NCBI GenBank assembly: GCA_037178625.1
Contig: CM074133.1
Coordinates: 3,224,001 to 3,288,000, forward strand
Direction: 5' to 3'
DNA length: 64,000 nucleotides
From: Skeletonema tropicum
Taxonomy: Eukaryota; Bacillariophyta; Thalassiosirophyceae; Thalassiosirales; Thalassiosiraceae
A program made the translations under genes and the position numbers. Below, piece by piece: positions 12,711 to 23,234 of the stretch (positions are counted from its first letter, which is position 1; each line of letters begins with the position of its first letter). Under the pieces are notes generated by a model. That model was given only the letters and a program-made list of their open reading frames with translations, was not told the DNA's origin and searched no databases.

Positions 12711-13949
12711 ATGGCGGTCACACCCGAGCCATGTCCGATGGGGGTCTGGAGGACAGAGGAAGATGTCATGGAACGTTATAACATCAATGCAAGAGTGATG
12801 AGAGTTTACAGAAACGAATCACCCCCAGGAAATATGCACTTTGAAACTGGTGTGAAAGAGGCTATTTTAAACAAATTGTTCTCATTTACAGCGGAGATAA
12901 TGAGGAAGAGGAAGTCCAAAGCCTCATCGTTCGAAGCCAACGCGCACAAGTTCTACAAGTCAACAGAGTTCGATGAAATATGCAAAGCCAAATTGCCTGG
13001 CAATCTCAGCAAATCTCGTCCGGGGTGTATGCTCCTTGGAATGATGCTATCGCAACTCCACCAGGACTGGCTTACGTCTGAACTACGGCATGCTCGAACA
13101 AAGAGGAATCCACAGTTGTTGAAACAGAAGCAAACTTCGAAATTTTCATCATCAGAGGAGATTAATGAAGTCAACAGCTTTGTGGGATGGTCTATATTTA
13201 GTGCACTGAAGAAATATAGAGATGATAACGAGGAAGAGAATGAGAGTAAGCGCTTACTGTCGTCAATGATAATGTTGGAGGAAGATTCAGATGAGGAGTA
13301 CTTGGCAAAGTACTACGATACAAACATGTCAATGGTAAACTGTGGTGGACTTACGTTGGTGTCATCTTACTTCTTTGAATGGGGCAAGGATGCAATGGAA
13401 GTCATCCGCAACGCATTTACACAGGAACGTATGAAACAAAACCTTCGTTCTTGTTTCAAGGATGGAAAACATCTTGTGATGCACAACTCATCGATCCACT
13501 CCAAATTTGTATCATTGTGTCAGTCCCCCTCGATGAATTTCCGGCAAGATGCGATAGAGGAAGTGTACCAAATTATTCTTCGGAAGATGATCCACTCTAG
13601 GTTTGCAGTTGTATTTCGTCGGTGGAAGGAACAACATTGTCAAAAGCATGACATGTCTCTGCGATCAAATTTGAAAGCATGCGTGGACAAGAACAAGAAG
13701 AGCAAAGAGACCAAACAACCGGCAACCCCACATCCCGCAGGCGTTGAGAGGAAGCTAAGCAACGATACTAAGAGACCAGCAACAGCGCATCCCGCTCCAG
13801 CAGGCGTCGACAAGAACAAGAAGAGCAAAGAGACCAAGCGAGAGGCAACCCCAAATCCCGCAGGGTCGAAGACGAGCAACGATACGAAGAGACCAGCAGC
13901 ACCATACCCCGATGCTCAAATTGATGTTAAAAAATTGAAAACAAGTTAG
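12711..13949 (+). CDS. Unrecognised 412-aa protein, possibly transposon-derived
   Basis: ATG start, single open frame. Residues 1 to about 320 look globular with many Lys/Arg. A stretch near 178-250 (GWSIFSALKKYR, a leucine-rich helix, YYDTNMSMVNCGGLTLVS) followed by a basic region (HSRFAVVFRRWKE, about 310) resembles in layout the C-terminal part of THAP9/P-element-like transposase relatives, which carry a GW helix, a GGL-S motif and a terminal basic helix. This is weak pattern matching. The last 90 residues are a degenerate tandem repeat of a DKNKKSKETK unit followed by an ATPHPAG-type linker; three basic units could act in nuclear import or nucleic-acid binding. No DDE triad is visible, so if it came from a transposase it is partial or domesticated. 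Confidence 0.6.
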   Translation: MAVTPEPCPMGVWRTEEDVMERYNINARVMRVYRNESPPGNMHFETGVKEAILNKLFSFTAEIMRKRKSKASSFEANAHKFYKSTEFDEICKAKLPGNLSKSRPGCMLLGMMLSQLHQDWLTSELRHARTKRNPQLLKQKQTSKFSSSEEINEVNSFVGWSIFSALKKYRDDNEEENESKRLLSSMIMLEEDSDEEYLAKYYDTNMSMVNCGGLTLVSSYFFEWGKDAMEVIRNAFTQERMKQNLRSCFKDGKHLVMHNSSIHSKFVSLCQSPSMNFRQDAIEEVYQIILRKMIHSRFAVVFRRWKEQHCQKHDMSLRSNLKACVDKNKKSKETKQPATPHPAGVERKLSNDTKRPATAHPAPAGVDKNKKSKETKREATPNPAGSKTSNDTKRPAAPYPDAQIDVKKLKTS

Positions 13950-14064
13950 TGATTACAATAACACAATTGGCATTGCGTCATGTACACTCTTGAACTCACC
14001 CTCTCTCTAAGTAGTATCTTGTGTTCAAAATTAGTTTTACGGAATACCCCCACTGCAATTAACA

Positions 14065-14081
14065 CCCCCCCCCCCCCCCCC
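14065..14081. repeat. 17-bp poly-C run
   Basis: Uninterrupted run of 17 C downstream of the 412-aa gene. Such runs are prone to length error in assembly. Confidence 0.8.
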
Positions 14082-14956
14082 TTCGAGGCACTAAACGCAG
14101 ATTCACTACTCTCCAATACTAAGTAATGAAGAACCAGTCATTAGTTGTTGCTGGGATGCGTCAACATGGGCTGTAGAAATAATAATGATCCCAACACCCA
14201 CACATTGTTTTTGCACCATTACTTGTCACTGTAAACGGCCGCCATTAATAAATAACAAGCATCATCGAGCAGAATATTTCACCAATAGTGGATATTATTT
14301 TTGATGTCGGTTCGGCGGAGTTGTTCGGTGTTCGTCGACGGCGATGGTGTTGTCGTTGACATGGTGGGAATATAAGAGGGCTAATCAGACGTACTTTAAA
14401 ATTTCTGTTATATTATTAATTGCATCATCCGACCAACTCGACGATGATGGTTATGTTCATAGTCATTTTCACAACAGACGATGCCCAATTAGGAAAATAA
14501 ACGGCGGTTCGGAGATCCTATGCCATAATAGGGGAGGGGAATGTCGATTATTAGCCTAATAGAAGCATATTCATTGACCTCATTTTTACTAGTAGTCCAC
14601 CATGGTGAAGGCATTTTGATGGATTTTCAGAGGTGGGGGGCCTCATGGGTGATGTGATTGAAGAACAAACAACTTACTATTAGGGGATCACCCAACACAG
14701 CCTTTCTTGCATTGCATATCTAGATTTTTCTTCTACCAAAATCAAATAGGGGATAACCTAATCAAATCGATACGCAGCCCATTTTTTTTGTGCCCTGCTC
14801 CTGCCCCCCGTGTTTTTTTGTGAGTCACGAGTTGTGCGCGCCAAGTTTTTCTGTCAAACTTTTTGACCATGGCCAAATTTGGCCATCGCCCAATCGGAGT
14901 AAGAAATAACACCCTTTGTCAGCTTAATCTCTGCTATTACTTCCTCTCACACTATG

Positions 14957-15007
14957 AAACTCAACAGGCACATAGACCATACCCCCGTCTATGTGCCTGT
15001 TGAGTTT
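14957..15007. repeat. Perfect 21-bp inverted repeat (hairpin)
   Basis: Arms 14957-14977 and 14987-15007 are perfect reverse complements around a 9-nt loop (catacccc plus c). A second, outer inverted pair of 12 bp (CAGCTTAATCTC at 14920-14931 and its complement at 15033-15044) frames it, so the whole 125 bp can fold as a nested hairpin. No ORF overlaps it convincingly. Confidence 0.8.
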
Positions 15008-15320
15008 GGTGGTCTCAAGTGTTCACCCGGTGGAGATTAAGCTGCCCAACCAGCCGATTTTCTGACAAAATGCCGATAGATGCCGATGCTGAGCCAATGT
15101 TCAAAAGACTCAACACATGATCGGACACCAAGCCGATGATGCCGGCATTATTAGCTTGCTCGGACGATAAGAATGGATGGGAATAACGATGCAATGGCGG
15201 CGAACGATGCCGAGGCAACGGATGCATGCAATCATCAACCACCTGGCCGTGTAGGCGAATTTCATCCAATGGATGACAGCAACGGTGACGAATCAGCAGC
15301 CAACGCTAGAATGATTGGGG

Positions 15321-15675
15321 GCAGCTAATGCAACGACAGCAATGGTGGCTAATGCAGCGATGGCGGCTAATGCTGGGACAAGATGGAAGCATTGAATCGT
15401 CACAATGGCACAAATGGAGTTTCAGCAACTAATGATGTGTCTGAAAGATCATTTGCATCAACGCAACTATGGTATGGATCTTTACAATACTCTCTTAATA
15501 CAACAATGGTGACTAATGCAACGGCAGCAATGGTGGCTAATGCAACGATGGCGCCTAATGCTTGGACAATGATAGATGACGGAGTTGCAGCAACTAATGA
15601 TGTGTCTGAAAGACCATTTGCATCATCCATCTATGCACGGAATATCTATGGATTTTCACAACACTCTGTTTAATA
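15321..15675. repeat. Imperfect direct duplication, period about 165-188 bp
   Basis: Two copies share CTAATGCAACG-type blocks (15325 and 15513) and the segment AATGATGTGTCTGAAAGA (15431 and 15596). The spacing differs (188 and 165 bp), showing an internal indel. A plus-strand frame of about 96 codons runs through both copies, but it lacks recognisable domains and is Asn/Thr/Ala-rich. It is probably not a gene. Confidence 0.6.
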
Positions 15676-17295
15676 CAGCAGCACCCATCCTTGTAAACAT
15701 CATTATTTGACTAATAGGCATTGGTTGGTAGGTTGATTTGGTGATGGTACCAATTGATGGGATCATAATACTAAACTTTGGTGCCAAATTGTGAGACATC
15801 GGATCAGCTCAGAGAGCTCCTCATGGCTTGATATGGATGCTAAGGGCATATCATAACCCAAACAACAGCACCAATCGATGATATTGATCATATTGGATGT
15901 TCCAGTCGATCAGTGTCTGATACAAGCGACGATAACCGCTCAATCATCTCGCTCTACCGGTAGGACGACATATAATTATACAACAAAATCACTGCGCCTT
16001 TTTTCGTTTTATGAAAGTGGAGCTCATTCACAGCATTTAAATATAAACAACACCTTCCAATATAGTCTGACTAGAGCAGGTCATCTTTATTTGCTATATG
16101 TAACAGAACAGGATATGATATGTCTAATCTAAGCCTGCCACAGAACATGATTCTCGACTCAACGCATGGAGCCATACGATGCCGATGTAGGATAATACGA
16201 TGGCTGCAAACCCCATTCGACCATACAACACCCTTCTATTGGTTACTATCATCGATGCTGCGTAGCAGTTGGGGTTGAACAAGTCGTAAAGTGGACGCTA
16301 TATGCCCAAAACGCTAAAAATCACCTATTTTGATGGCTCAAATTTCACCACACATGAGTATATATTAGATAGAACCAGTAACCCACAGCAATACCATGGT
16401 GCGCAAACGTTGCTACAATATATTTGAAACAATATCGTGGTATGTTGGGGTTTGAAAATGCTGAGGTATTTTAGATATTGCAGAATATGATGCCAAAATT
16501 GAGTTGTCGATGGTCGAGACGATCGGCACCGGTGACACAATATAACTCGGCTGTCTTCGTCCAAACCCACCGAAAGAGCCGCCCAAATTCATCTCAAAGG
16601 TTATACAAAGGAACAGGACCACTGGTTAGGTGCTTAACTGTTTGAAACAGGTCGTGATATCGATTGTTCACTATCTGGGCGGAAGTCGAGCGGCTCAAAA
16701 TGTCTATTTTTGATATGTGTTCGGAAGACAAACAGGTTGGAGCTGCTGATAAAAGCACAAAATGGCCAACCATACCATATAGGATGATATGATGGTCTCT
16801 ATTGTTGATGTAATTATGTATAATGATGTGTAGGACGTCTATACTGTCAAATCCGCCATGGGGGTATGTTGGTCTAAAAGAGTGGATGGTGTTTGGCGAT
16901 ATGTACTAATTCCTATCGTCTCGCTAACCAGATGGCGCCATATTTGACTCGACTCGCCTCAAAATCCAATCCCACGATGGCCAAAAGTGCTCCTATACGG
17001 AGGCTGATATCCACACAAGGCAAAGATATAACACCACCAAACTTTGGGGATTTCTATTGGGGGTATAGACGAAGGTATTTGATCAATATTGGATGGAATA
17101 TAATAAGTTTGAAATTCGAATATCTGGGGTGTGCCCCCCCCTACCCTTGCCTTGTACTCTCCCTCTATTTAAGTTGATTGCGTGCTGCCGCTACGAGTGC
17201 TCTAACTCTAACACTACCACTACGTTCGCATTTATTGCTCTCTGTCTCTTCCTGTTCCTGCGCTGCCGACGCCACCTCTATCGAATGCTTTGTAC

Positions 17296-18968
17296 ATGAT
17301 GTTGTGGAAAGTGGGAGCCCCCTGCATTGAATTCAAAGAATCGACTCCGGTAGATGGAGACGTGGTAGCTACATCAGATACAAATGCTTACGATCACGTT
17401 GACAATACTAAAGCTAAAGATGAAGAGCCTTCTCTATCTGCAGAAGCAGAAAAGCAACATGAAGGAGAAGCCATGCTGCGATTAGGAACCTTGACAGGAC
17501 CAACTGTATGGTCAGAATTCGGACGTCTAGCCCAAGAATACGACGTCGTAAATTTGGGACAAGGGTTTCCTGACTGGCTCCCACCGGATTTTGCTGTGGA
17601 AGCTCTAGTATCTGCCACAATCGACTCAACCACTCACAAGCAATCCCCTCACCAGTACACGCGAACTGCGGGTAATCCAAACTTGGTGAAGCAATTGGCA
17701 CGACGCTATTCTAAATACTTCCAAAGGACAATCGATCCAATGAACGAAGTCGCTGTAGCTGTTGGAGCTTGTCAATGTCTTTATTTGTGTTTACAAGCGT
17801 TGGTCAAGCCAGGTGATGAAGTGATTCTGCTCGAGCCATTCTTTGACCCTTATCAGGTTCAAGTCAAGCTCGCAGGAGGGACTCCCGTCTATGTCCCTCT
17901 GAATTTTGTGCCTTATAACGAAGACAACGGAGAGGTTACTGGTGGAGATTGGATTTTGGAACCTGGCAAGTTGGAACAAGCAATATCTCACAAAACTCGT
18001 GCGATCATTTTGAACTCGCCGCACAACCCATCTGGCAAATTATTTAATCTATCAGAGATGAAGCGCATTGCCGCAAATGTGATCGCAGCTGGTCCTCAAT
18101 GCGTCGTTATTTCAGATGAAGTCTACCAGTATATTGTCCACTCTTCACCTCCTCAAGGCGAACTGAATGATGTGGAAAGCTCTTGTCCAGGGCATATCCA
18201 CTTTGCTTCCCTTCCGGGAATGTGGGATAGAACGATCTCTATCTCTTCTGCTGGAAAAACGTTTTCGGCAACGGGTTGGCAAGTGGGTTGGTCTATTGGT
18301 CCGTCACACTTGATTACACCAATGCAACGTTTGGTATGTTTAGTGTTTCTTGTTAGTTAGTGTCATTCCTATTTCTATTTCATGTATCCAACTAACAATC
18401 CACATTATATTAATATTACTCTCAACTGCAGCTCCCTTATGTGCAGTTTTGCGCATCAGCTGTGATACAGGAAGCTTTGGCACGAACTTTGCCAAAGGCA
18501 GATGAGCCTTATCAGGGATATGATTCTTATTATGAATATCTCAATTCAAAGTATCGTCGCAAGCGCGACTTGCTGGGGAAAGGGTTGAAGGAGGCAGGAT
18601 TTGCAATCCCAGATTATGATCGGACACCTGGTGGAGGATTTTTCATTTTCGCGAGAATAACTCCCGAATTGCGCCGTGCTATTCCGGCAGAGAGGTTGGA
18701 GCCAGAGTACACAACGAATCCAGCAGCTCCAGGTGGAAAGGCACGCTTGGACTGGGCTTTGTGTCAATGGATGGCCGAGGAGAAGGGCATTCTATGCATC
18801 CCATCGAGTCCATTCTTCTCAAGGGAGAGGGCAATGGAAGGAGCATCAGACGAGTTCATCAGAGTAGCTTTTTGCAAGACTGACGAAACAATCGAATCAG
18901 CAGTGAAAGCATTGACGGGCGTAAGGTCTGCCTCGGTTGAGTCTAAATCTAACGTTAACGTAGAGTAA
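17296..18968 (+). CDS. Kynurenine/glutamine-type class I aminotransferase
   Basis: Exons 17296-18333 and 18432-18968, about 524 aa. The 98-bp intron starts GTATGT and ends CTGCAG; splicing gives MQRL-LPYVQFCAS in phase 0. The first in-frame ATG is 17296, with an in-frame stop at 17209-17211, so a longer N-terminus would need another exon. After about 65 acidic residues the PLP fold type I core begins: NLGQGFPDW, HQYTRTAGNPNLV, LNSPHNPSGK, ISDEVYQ and the SAGKTFSATGWQVGW motif, whose Lys (about residue 321) should form the PLP Schiff base. NLGQGFPDW and GWQVGW are hallmarks of the kynurenine aminotransferase / cysteine-conjugate beta-lyase group. Expected reactions are transamination of kynurenine, glutamine or methionine-like substrates with 2-oxoacids. 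Location is uncertain; no clear transit peptide. Confidence 0.92.
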
Positions 18969-19154
18969 AATCAGTTATCAATGCCATATTATGTCATGTC
19001 ATTATCATTATTTGAATATCAACGTTATCTAATCCAATTCAATTTTTCTTGGTATTTCAAAATCTGCAGACATAGTGTCGGTTCACACTTCCGAATATGA
19101 AGAGAGCACAATGTTGCGCGATCTAAAATCTATTTATCTAATCAACACTTACAA

Positions 19155-19980
19155 TCAGCCAATAATTCTTTCAGCTTCCTCCCTCTGCGGACTCTTGGTT
19201 GCATCTACTGCTGTCTGGTGTGCACGGAGAGTAGAAGCAAGGTCCTCTTTGCTGACAAATCCCCTCTTGAATGCATCCATCAGCCTTTTGATTGAATCAT
19301 CTTCTCCTTGTGTGGCGGCAATGATCCAATGTTTCACTGCTCTTTCAGCATTGCCGTTAGAGTACCATTCCTCACATCCAAGAGTGTATTTAGCTTTGGG
19401 ATGACCGCCAATAACAGCCTCTTCCAGATGGTATTTTTTCTTCTCCGTATCCTTCTCGACACCTTCACCATTATGATACATAGCTGTTAGTTTGCAATGC
19501 GCCTCCACATTTCCCAATTCAGCAGCCTTTTTCCAATATTCAAACGCCCCACTATAATCTCCTTTGTTGTACTGCACCCATCCTTGCTTGTTCATTGTTC
19601 AACGCAGCTGGATCACCCGCCTTGATTCTTTTCATCCTTCGTTTGCCTGTTTCTTCTTGCGTTTTGGGCGTCGGTTCTGGCAAATTATTTCACTGCAACA
19701 ACCCTTTATGACAGATTTACTTTCATCAAACGGCAGAGGGACCATGCAGATCGGACAGTCTCCAAGATGCGTACTCTCTGGTTGTTTGAATAATTACTCA
19801 TCAATTAATTCAGCCGCAAGTTTTTTGCGTGCTGCGGTTTGTGTTCGATCTGACATTGATTGCTGCAATATCGAACGAGATCACAATCATCGCATCCCGT
19901 CAATTTGATATCATCAATTTCTGGACGCCGCACGAAGCACAACATGGCGATGAGTCCGCCTCATTCTCTTCGATGCTCAT
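19155..19980 (-). pseudogene. MYND-RING-Sel1 family pseudogene
   Basis: A start codon at 19980 (MSIEENEADSS) leads into CCASCGV, then a one-base shift closes the frame. The continuing MYND part (DDIKL, CDDCDLVRYC) is readable in another frame. An in-frame stop interrupts LIDE-LFKQPES, and the RING-like part breaks off after GCCSEIIC, joining out of frame to the region before the Sel1 repeats. The Sel1 half (19595-19155, 146 codons) remains open and ends with the family tail TKSPQREEAE. At least two frame changes, one stop and one internal deletion mark it as dead. Its upstream region is shared with the pseudogene at 32.5 kb. Confidence 0.85.
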
Positions 19981-20214
19981 ATTTTTATCACACCGCCTCC
20001 GCTGCTGCAATGCAATATTGCCATAAATACCAATATAAGTAAGTAGCAGTAATAATAGCAACAGTGATAGTGAGACACCAACACACCACACACTTGTTTC
20101 TTTGATGGGAGTCCACCGCCATTGCGACTAACCTTAAAAAATGAGTGAGTGGTGCCGCTTTGCAAATCTTCAGAAAGAGGCCCACGCACGCGACGGCCGA
20201 CGGCCCACCTCCGC
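19981..20214 (-). repeat. Upstream region shared with the 32.6-kb Sel1 pseudogene
   Basis: Two blocks match 32586-32817: TTTTTATCACACCGCCTCC directly upstream of the start, and GGGAGTCCACCGCCAT onward through CGACGGCCGACGGCCCACCT. The two pseudogenes were therefore duplicated together with their promoters. The blocks may hold the promoter of this gene subfamily. Confidence 0.7.
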
Positions 20215-20275
20215 TCCGCGCTCTGCCATAGCCAAGCAGCTACACACAGGCAGCAGTCAAATAGGAGTAAGAAGT

Positions 20276-20749
20276 ATGGCGACTCGGAGGTGGACGATTG
20301 TACCGTCAGAGGAGCAACTCACTGAAAGATTATTAACAAGAGTTAGCCAATTGCAGACGAGACAGAGGAAATGGAATGTGACAAACAACTCTCCCAAAAT
20401 TGTACTGATGAAGGCCGCAGAGATGAACAATATTAATTTTACTGGCTACAGTAAGAAATCGACCAAAAAAGGATGAAGATGACATTTAGTGTTTGCCAAT
20501 GTGGATGCAACAAGGTATGTGAAGCGAGAAAAAATCAAAGTCCCTACTGCAGGAAGTGCTCAGTCCGTCTAAATATTAGACAAGGAACGTGAGCAGAAAC
20601 GCAATGATAGCTTTGAAGCTAGAATGGATCCGAAAAGTTCAGTAAAGTTAACGTGCTTGCGACCCAACGAGCTTAAAGTCAGAGGACACCGAGCAAAACA
20701 TGATAGGGCTAATATTGCACGGAAGTATGAAACGTTGCTAGCAAAATGA
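20276..20749 (+). pseudogene. Decayed ORF cluster, unknown family
   Basis: A 66-codon frame (20276-20476, starting MATRRWTIVPSEEQL) ends in an ATGA overlap with a second short frame (20473-20592) carrying CQCGC and YCRKC pairs, a possible zinc-binding loop. A third frame continues with DKEREQKRND and ends near 20749. Read together they look like one 150-residue protein broken by two frameshifts. I do not recognise the family. It directly precedes the fold-back structure. Confidence 0.35.
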
Positions 20750-20810
20750 GCGAGGAGCTACGTAAAAAGCAACCAAGGACTTTTTTGAATACGCAGACAA
20801 CAATCCAAAG

Positions 20811-22445
20811 TGAGATGCGAGTTGTAAGTCAAAGCTGCATGAGCCGAGCAAGCGTTGCAGCAATCCATAATATGATGTAAAAGAGGAAGAGGGTAGATGC
20901 AGGCAGCTGCACATCAAAAGAGGTGACTGGATTTTTTTGATCGCGGAGAAACCCCTTACTTAAACTTATGTAAGTACTTTAAGGCTGAATGAGGTCTAAG
21001 ATAGGTACTTACGCTGGAGAAATTGAAGCATAATCCAACGTTTGTCATCGTCAATTGACGATTAAGCTTTATCCGGAAAATGAAGCCTTGACTGTTATCA
21101 TGAATCGCAGAAGCTGTGAACTTGAACTCGTTTCAACGCAAAAAGCCAAATAGTAGGAGTGTAATCTGGATTACAATCAACCTCTTACTTGAACTTCAAT
21201 AACGATAAGCTATCCCGGAAAATGAAGCCATCAACTTGAACTCGTCATAACGCAGCTAGCTGGTCGATATGCAAGTATTTTATTGTTTGAACCCGGAAAA
21301 CGAACTTGAAGCACTACTGAACTATTTTTAACTTGAAGTAAGGGGCTTTCCACGATCAAAATAAGTATTCCAGTCTCCAGTCACCTCTGTTGATGCGCAG
21401 CTGCATGCAGCTGCCCTCTCGCTCTTCAGCTTGTACATAATAAATCCGGATTAATTGGATTGCTGCAACGCTTGCTCGGCTCATACAGCTTTGACTCACA
21501 ACTCACACCTCACATCATCTCAAAAATACACAACAGGAAATCAACATGGCGTCAGAATTGATCGTAGACTTCCCTCTCAGACGCAACCAGCATTCGCATG
21601 TGCGTTTTGCCAAAACACCACAGCTTCATATTGTTCCTAGGCACAATGACAAAAACAAAAACGAGCTGTGGTACACCGAGGCAGAATACAACTCAATGAA
21701 ACGAAACATGACACAAGACGTTCTCCAAGTCCGAGCTCGTGCAAATGATTCGGCGTCCGAAGAAGATAGAGGCTCCTGGATTGGTATTTCTCATCTACTC
21801 ACGCCTGCCTCTGCGCTCGAGGTGCAGGCTTGCAGACGTCGATGCCTACGTGCAGTTCTTGCAGAGCAGGCGATACAGGGGCCGTCTGCAAGTGCAAGTT
21901 CGGGGTCTGAGGATATTGCTCTTGCCTCGTCAGCCGAGACAAGGAGGGCCGTATCGAGAGCAAGGAAGCTTGGTAAGCTTCATCAATATTCCATTCGAGA
22001 ATACACAGGCAATCTGTAGGATCGAGTACATTTCAATCGGTGTACCATAATTAAAGTAGCTAACTGAGTTAAGTATTTAGAAATTAACTTAGAATCATTA
22101 CTACTCCCTGATTCAAATTGGCCAGGCTGCAACTGCAACATCTTCATGTTCATGGCCGAAATTTCATGGTGCAGCACCAGTTTGGAGAGTGAGTGTAGGA
22201 GTAGGAGTGGGGAGTGATGCCATCATATATGTGACAGAAATTTGAACAAGTCATCTGCGTTTTCCGGGGTCAAGCAATAAAATACTTATCAACCAGCTGC
22301 GTTGTAACGAGTTCAAGTTCACAGCTTCTACGATTTGTGATAAAAGTTAAGGCTTCATTTTCCGGATAAGCTTCACCGTCAATTGACGATGACGAACGTT
22401 GGATTATGCTTCAATTTCTCCAGCGTACGTCCTATCTTACTCATT
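20811..22445. mobile_element. Fold-back (composite inverted-repeat) structure
   Basis: Two interleaved inverted-repeat pairs. A (about 20811-20970) pairs with A' (about 21329-21512), sharing GAGCCGAGCAAGCGTTGCAG. B (about 20991-21305) pairs with B' (about 22241-22440), sharing TGAAGCATAATCCAACG and a TCCGGAAAATGAAGCC-type block. B is longer than B' because of a partial internal duplication (21135-21234). The order is A-B-A'-ORF-B'. It looks like a rearranged fold-back or nested MITE pair surrounding the diatom-family ORF at 21546. No transposase is present. Confidence 0.6.
21546..22019 (+). CDS. Short conserved-looking diatom-family protein
   Basis: 157 aa, ATG start in good context (caacATGG). 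It shows the layout of a large uncharacterised diatom family: VRFAKTPQLHIVPRH, then ELWYTEAEYNSMK, a GISHLLTP motif near residue 82, and a helix with VQACRRRCLRAVLAEQ. The last third is Ser/Ala-rich with RRAVSRARKLG. Function is unknown for the family. There is no signal peptide or membrane segment. The ORF sits between A' and B' of the fold-back structure; A' directly abuts its 5' side and may contain its promoter. Assignment rests on remembered motif layout, not on a search. Confidence 0.65.
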   Translation: MASELIVDFPLRRNQHSHVRFAKTPQLHIVPRHNDKNKNELWYTEAEYNSMKRNMTQDVLQVRARANDSASEEDRGSWIGISHLLTPASALEVQACRRRCLRAVLAEQAIQGPSASASSGSEDIALASSAETRRAVSRARKLGKLHQYSIREYTGNL

Positions 22446-23234
22446 AAGCCCTTTCAACAGCTTCAAAAGATTATAGAAGGCCAGCAAAGCCCTATTTTTG
22501 CTACCTACTTACCGAATGGAGATGCAGTAGGAGTTTGAAAATGGCGCGACAGTTGAGAAAGTGCGCAAAATGCCCATCTTTTCTCTCTCTCTCAGAGTTA
22601 GATAGATTAGTTGCTACTCCCTCTCTACGATAGAGAGGCACTACTTAGAGTGCCATTAGAGAAAGGAGAACTTAAACCAGGAGGAGCTCGGGCTGGTCCC
22701 GAAGACGCCTTTGGTGCCTGCTGGGCAGGAATTGGTCGACGGATGTGGAACGCGAAGGACCAGTAGCAAGGTGGGATATTTCCTACATGCATAGGAATAG
22801 TATGTACATATTAGCACAGCGGTAGGGCCCACATCAGAGATAATAGTAGAGGTATGTTAAGTAGATAAAATTTATGAGCTGGATGAAGGCTGGTATACCA
22901 GCAAGCCTTCTGATTCTGATGTTGGTCAAAGCAAAGAAATCTGTGAATTTTGGCTGATTTTGGAGGCCACTTGTCCCACACACATACACACGCGGTACGT
23001 GTTAGATATGAGATATCTTGTAAAAGTTGGTCAGGAAGTTGATTGGACATAGCCCACCAACACTTGAGATGAATGTCTCACTGATATGTTAATTTATAGA
23101 CCGTGAGATTGAGAAGAGCTTTCAGAATCACCGCCCCAATCCATCTGAAGTCAATATCCCGCAGAGATATGGGACTAGAACGGAGCATATTGTGAGCAAT
23201 TGGTTTCACATGTGAGCCCATACCTCGAAAGCTG
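22446..23234. other. Gene-free spacer
   Basis: Contains simple ctctctct/agagag stretches (about 22580-22660) and no convincing ORF or RNA gene. Confidence 0.45.

Larger units (their letters stand above)
13950..17295. other. Long gene-poor region with repeats
   Basis: 3.3 kb between the 412-aa gene and the aminotransferase. No ORF here has convincing coding character. Separate entries cover a 17-C run, a 21-bp perfect hairpin and a direct repeat near 15.3-15.7 kb. The remainder (15.7-17.2 kb) reads like decayed repeat sequence, with scattered stops in all frames. A frame near 16.33 kb (FDGSNFTTHEYI) is faintly reminiscent of retroelement gag starts but is too short to call. Confidence 0.5.

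Noticed and set aside
16325..16570. Possible retroelement gag start (FDGSNFTTHEYI)
   Set aside because: Only about a dozen residues are suggestive and the frame closes quickly; not enough to call an element.
16893..17177. ORF starting MAICTNSYRLANQMAPYL that could supply a mitochondrial presequence to the aminotransferase
   Set aside because: It is in gene-poor repeat-like DNA and I could not find a convincing splice from it into the aminotransferase frame; kept only as an untested thought.
17290..17295. Aminotransferase start at 17290
   Set aside because: That codon is TTG; the first in-frame ATG is 17296.
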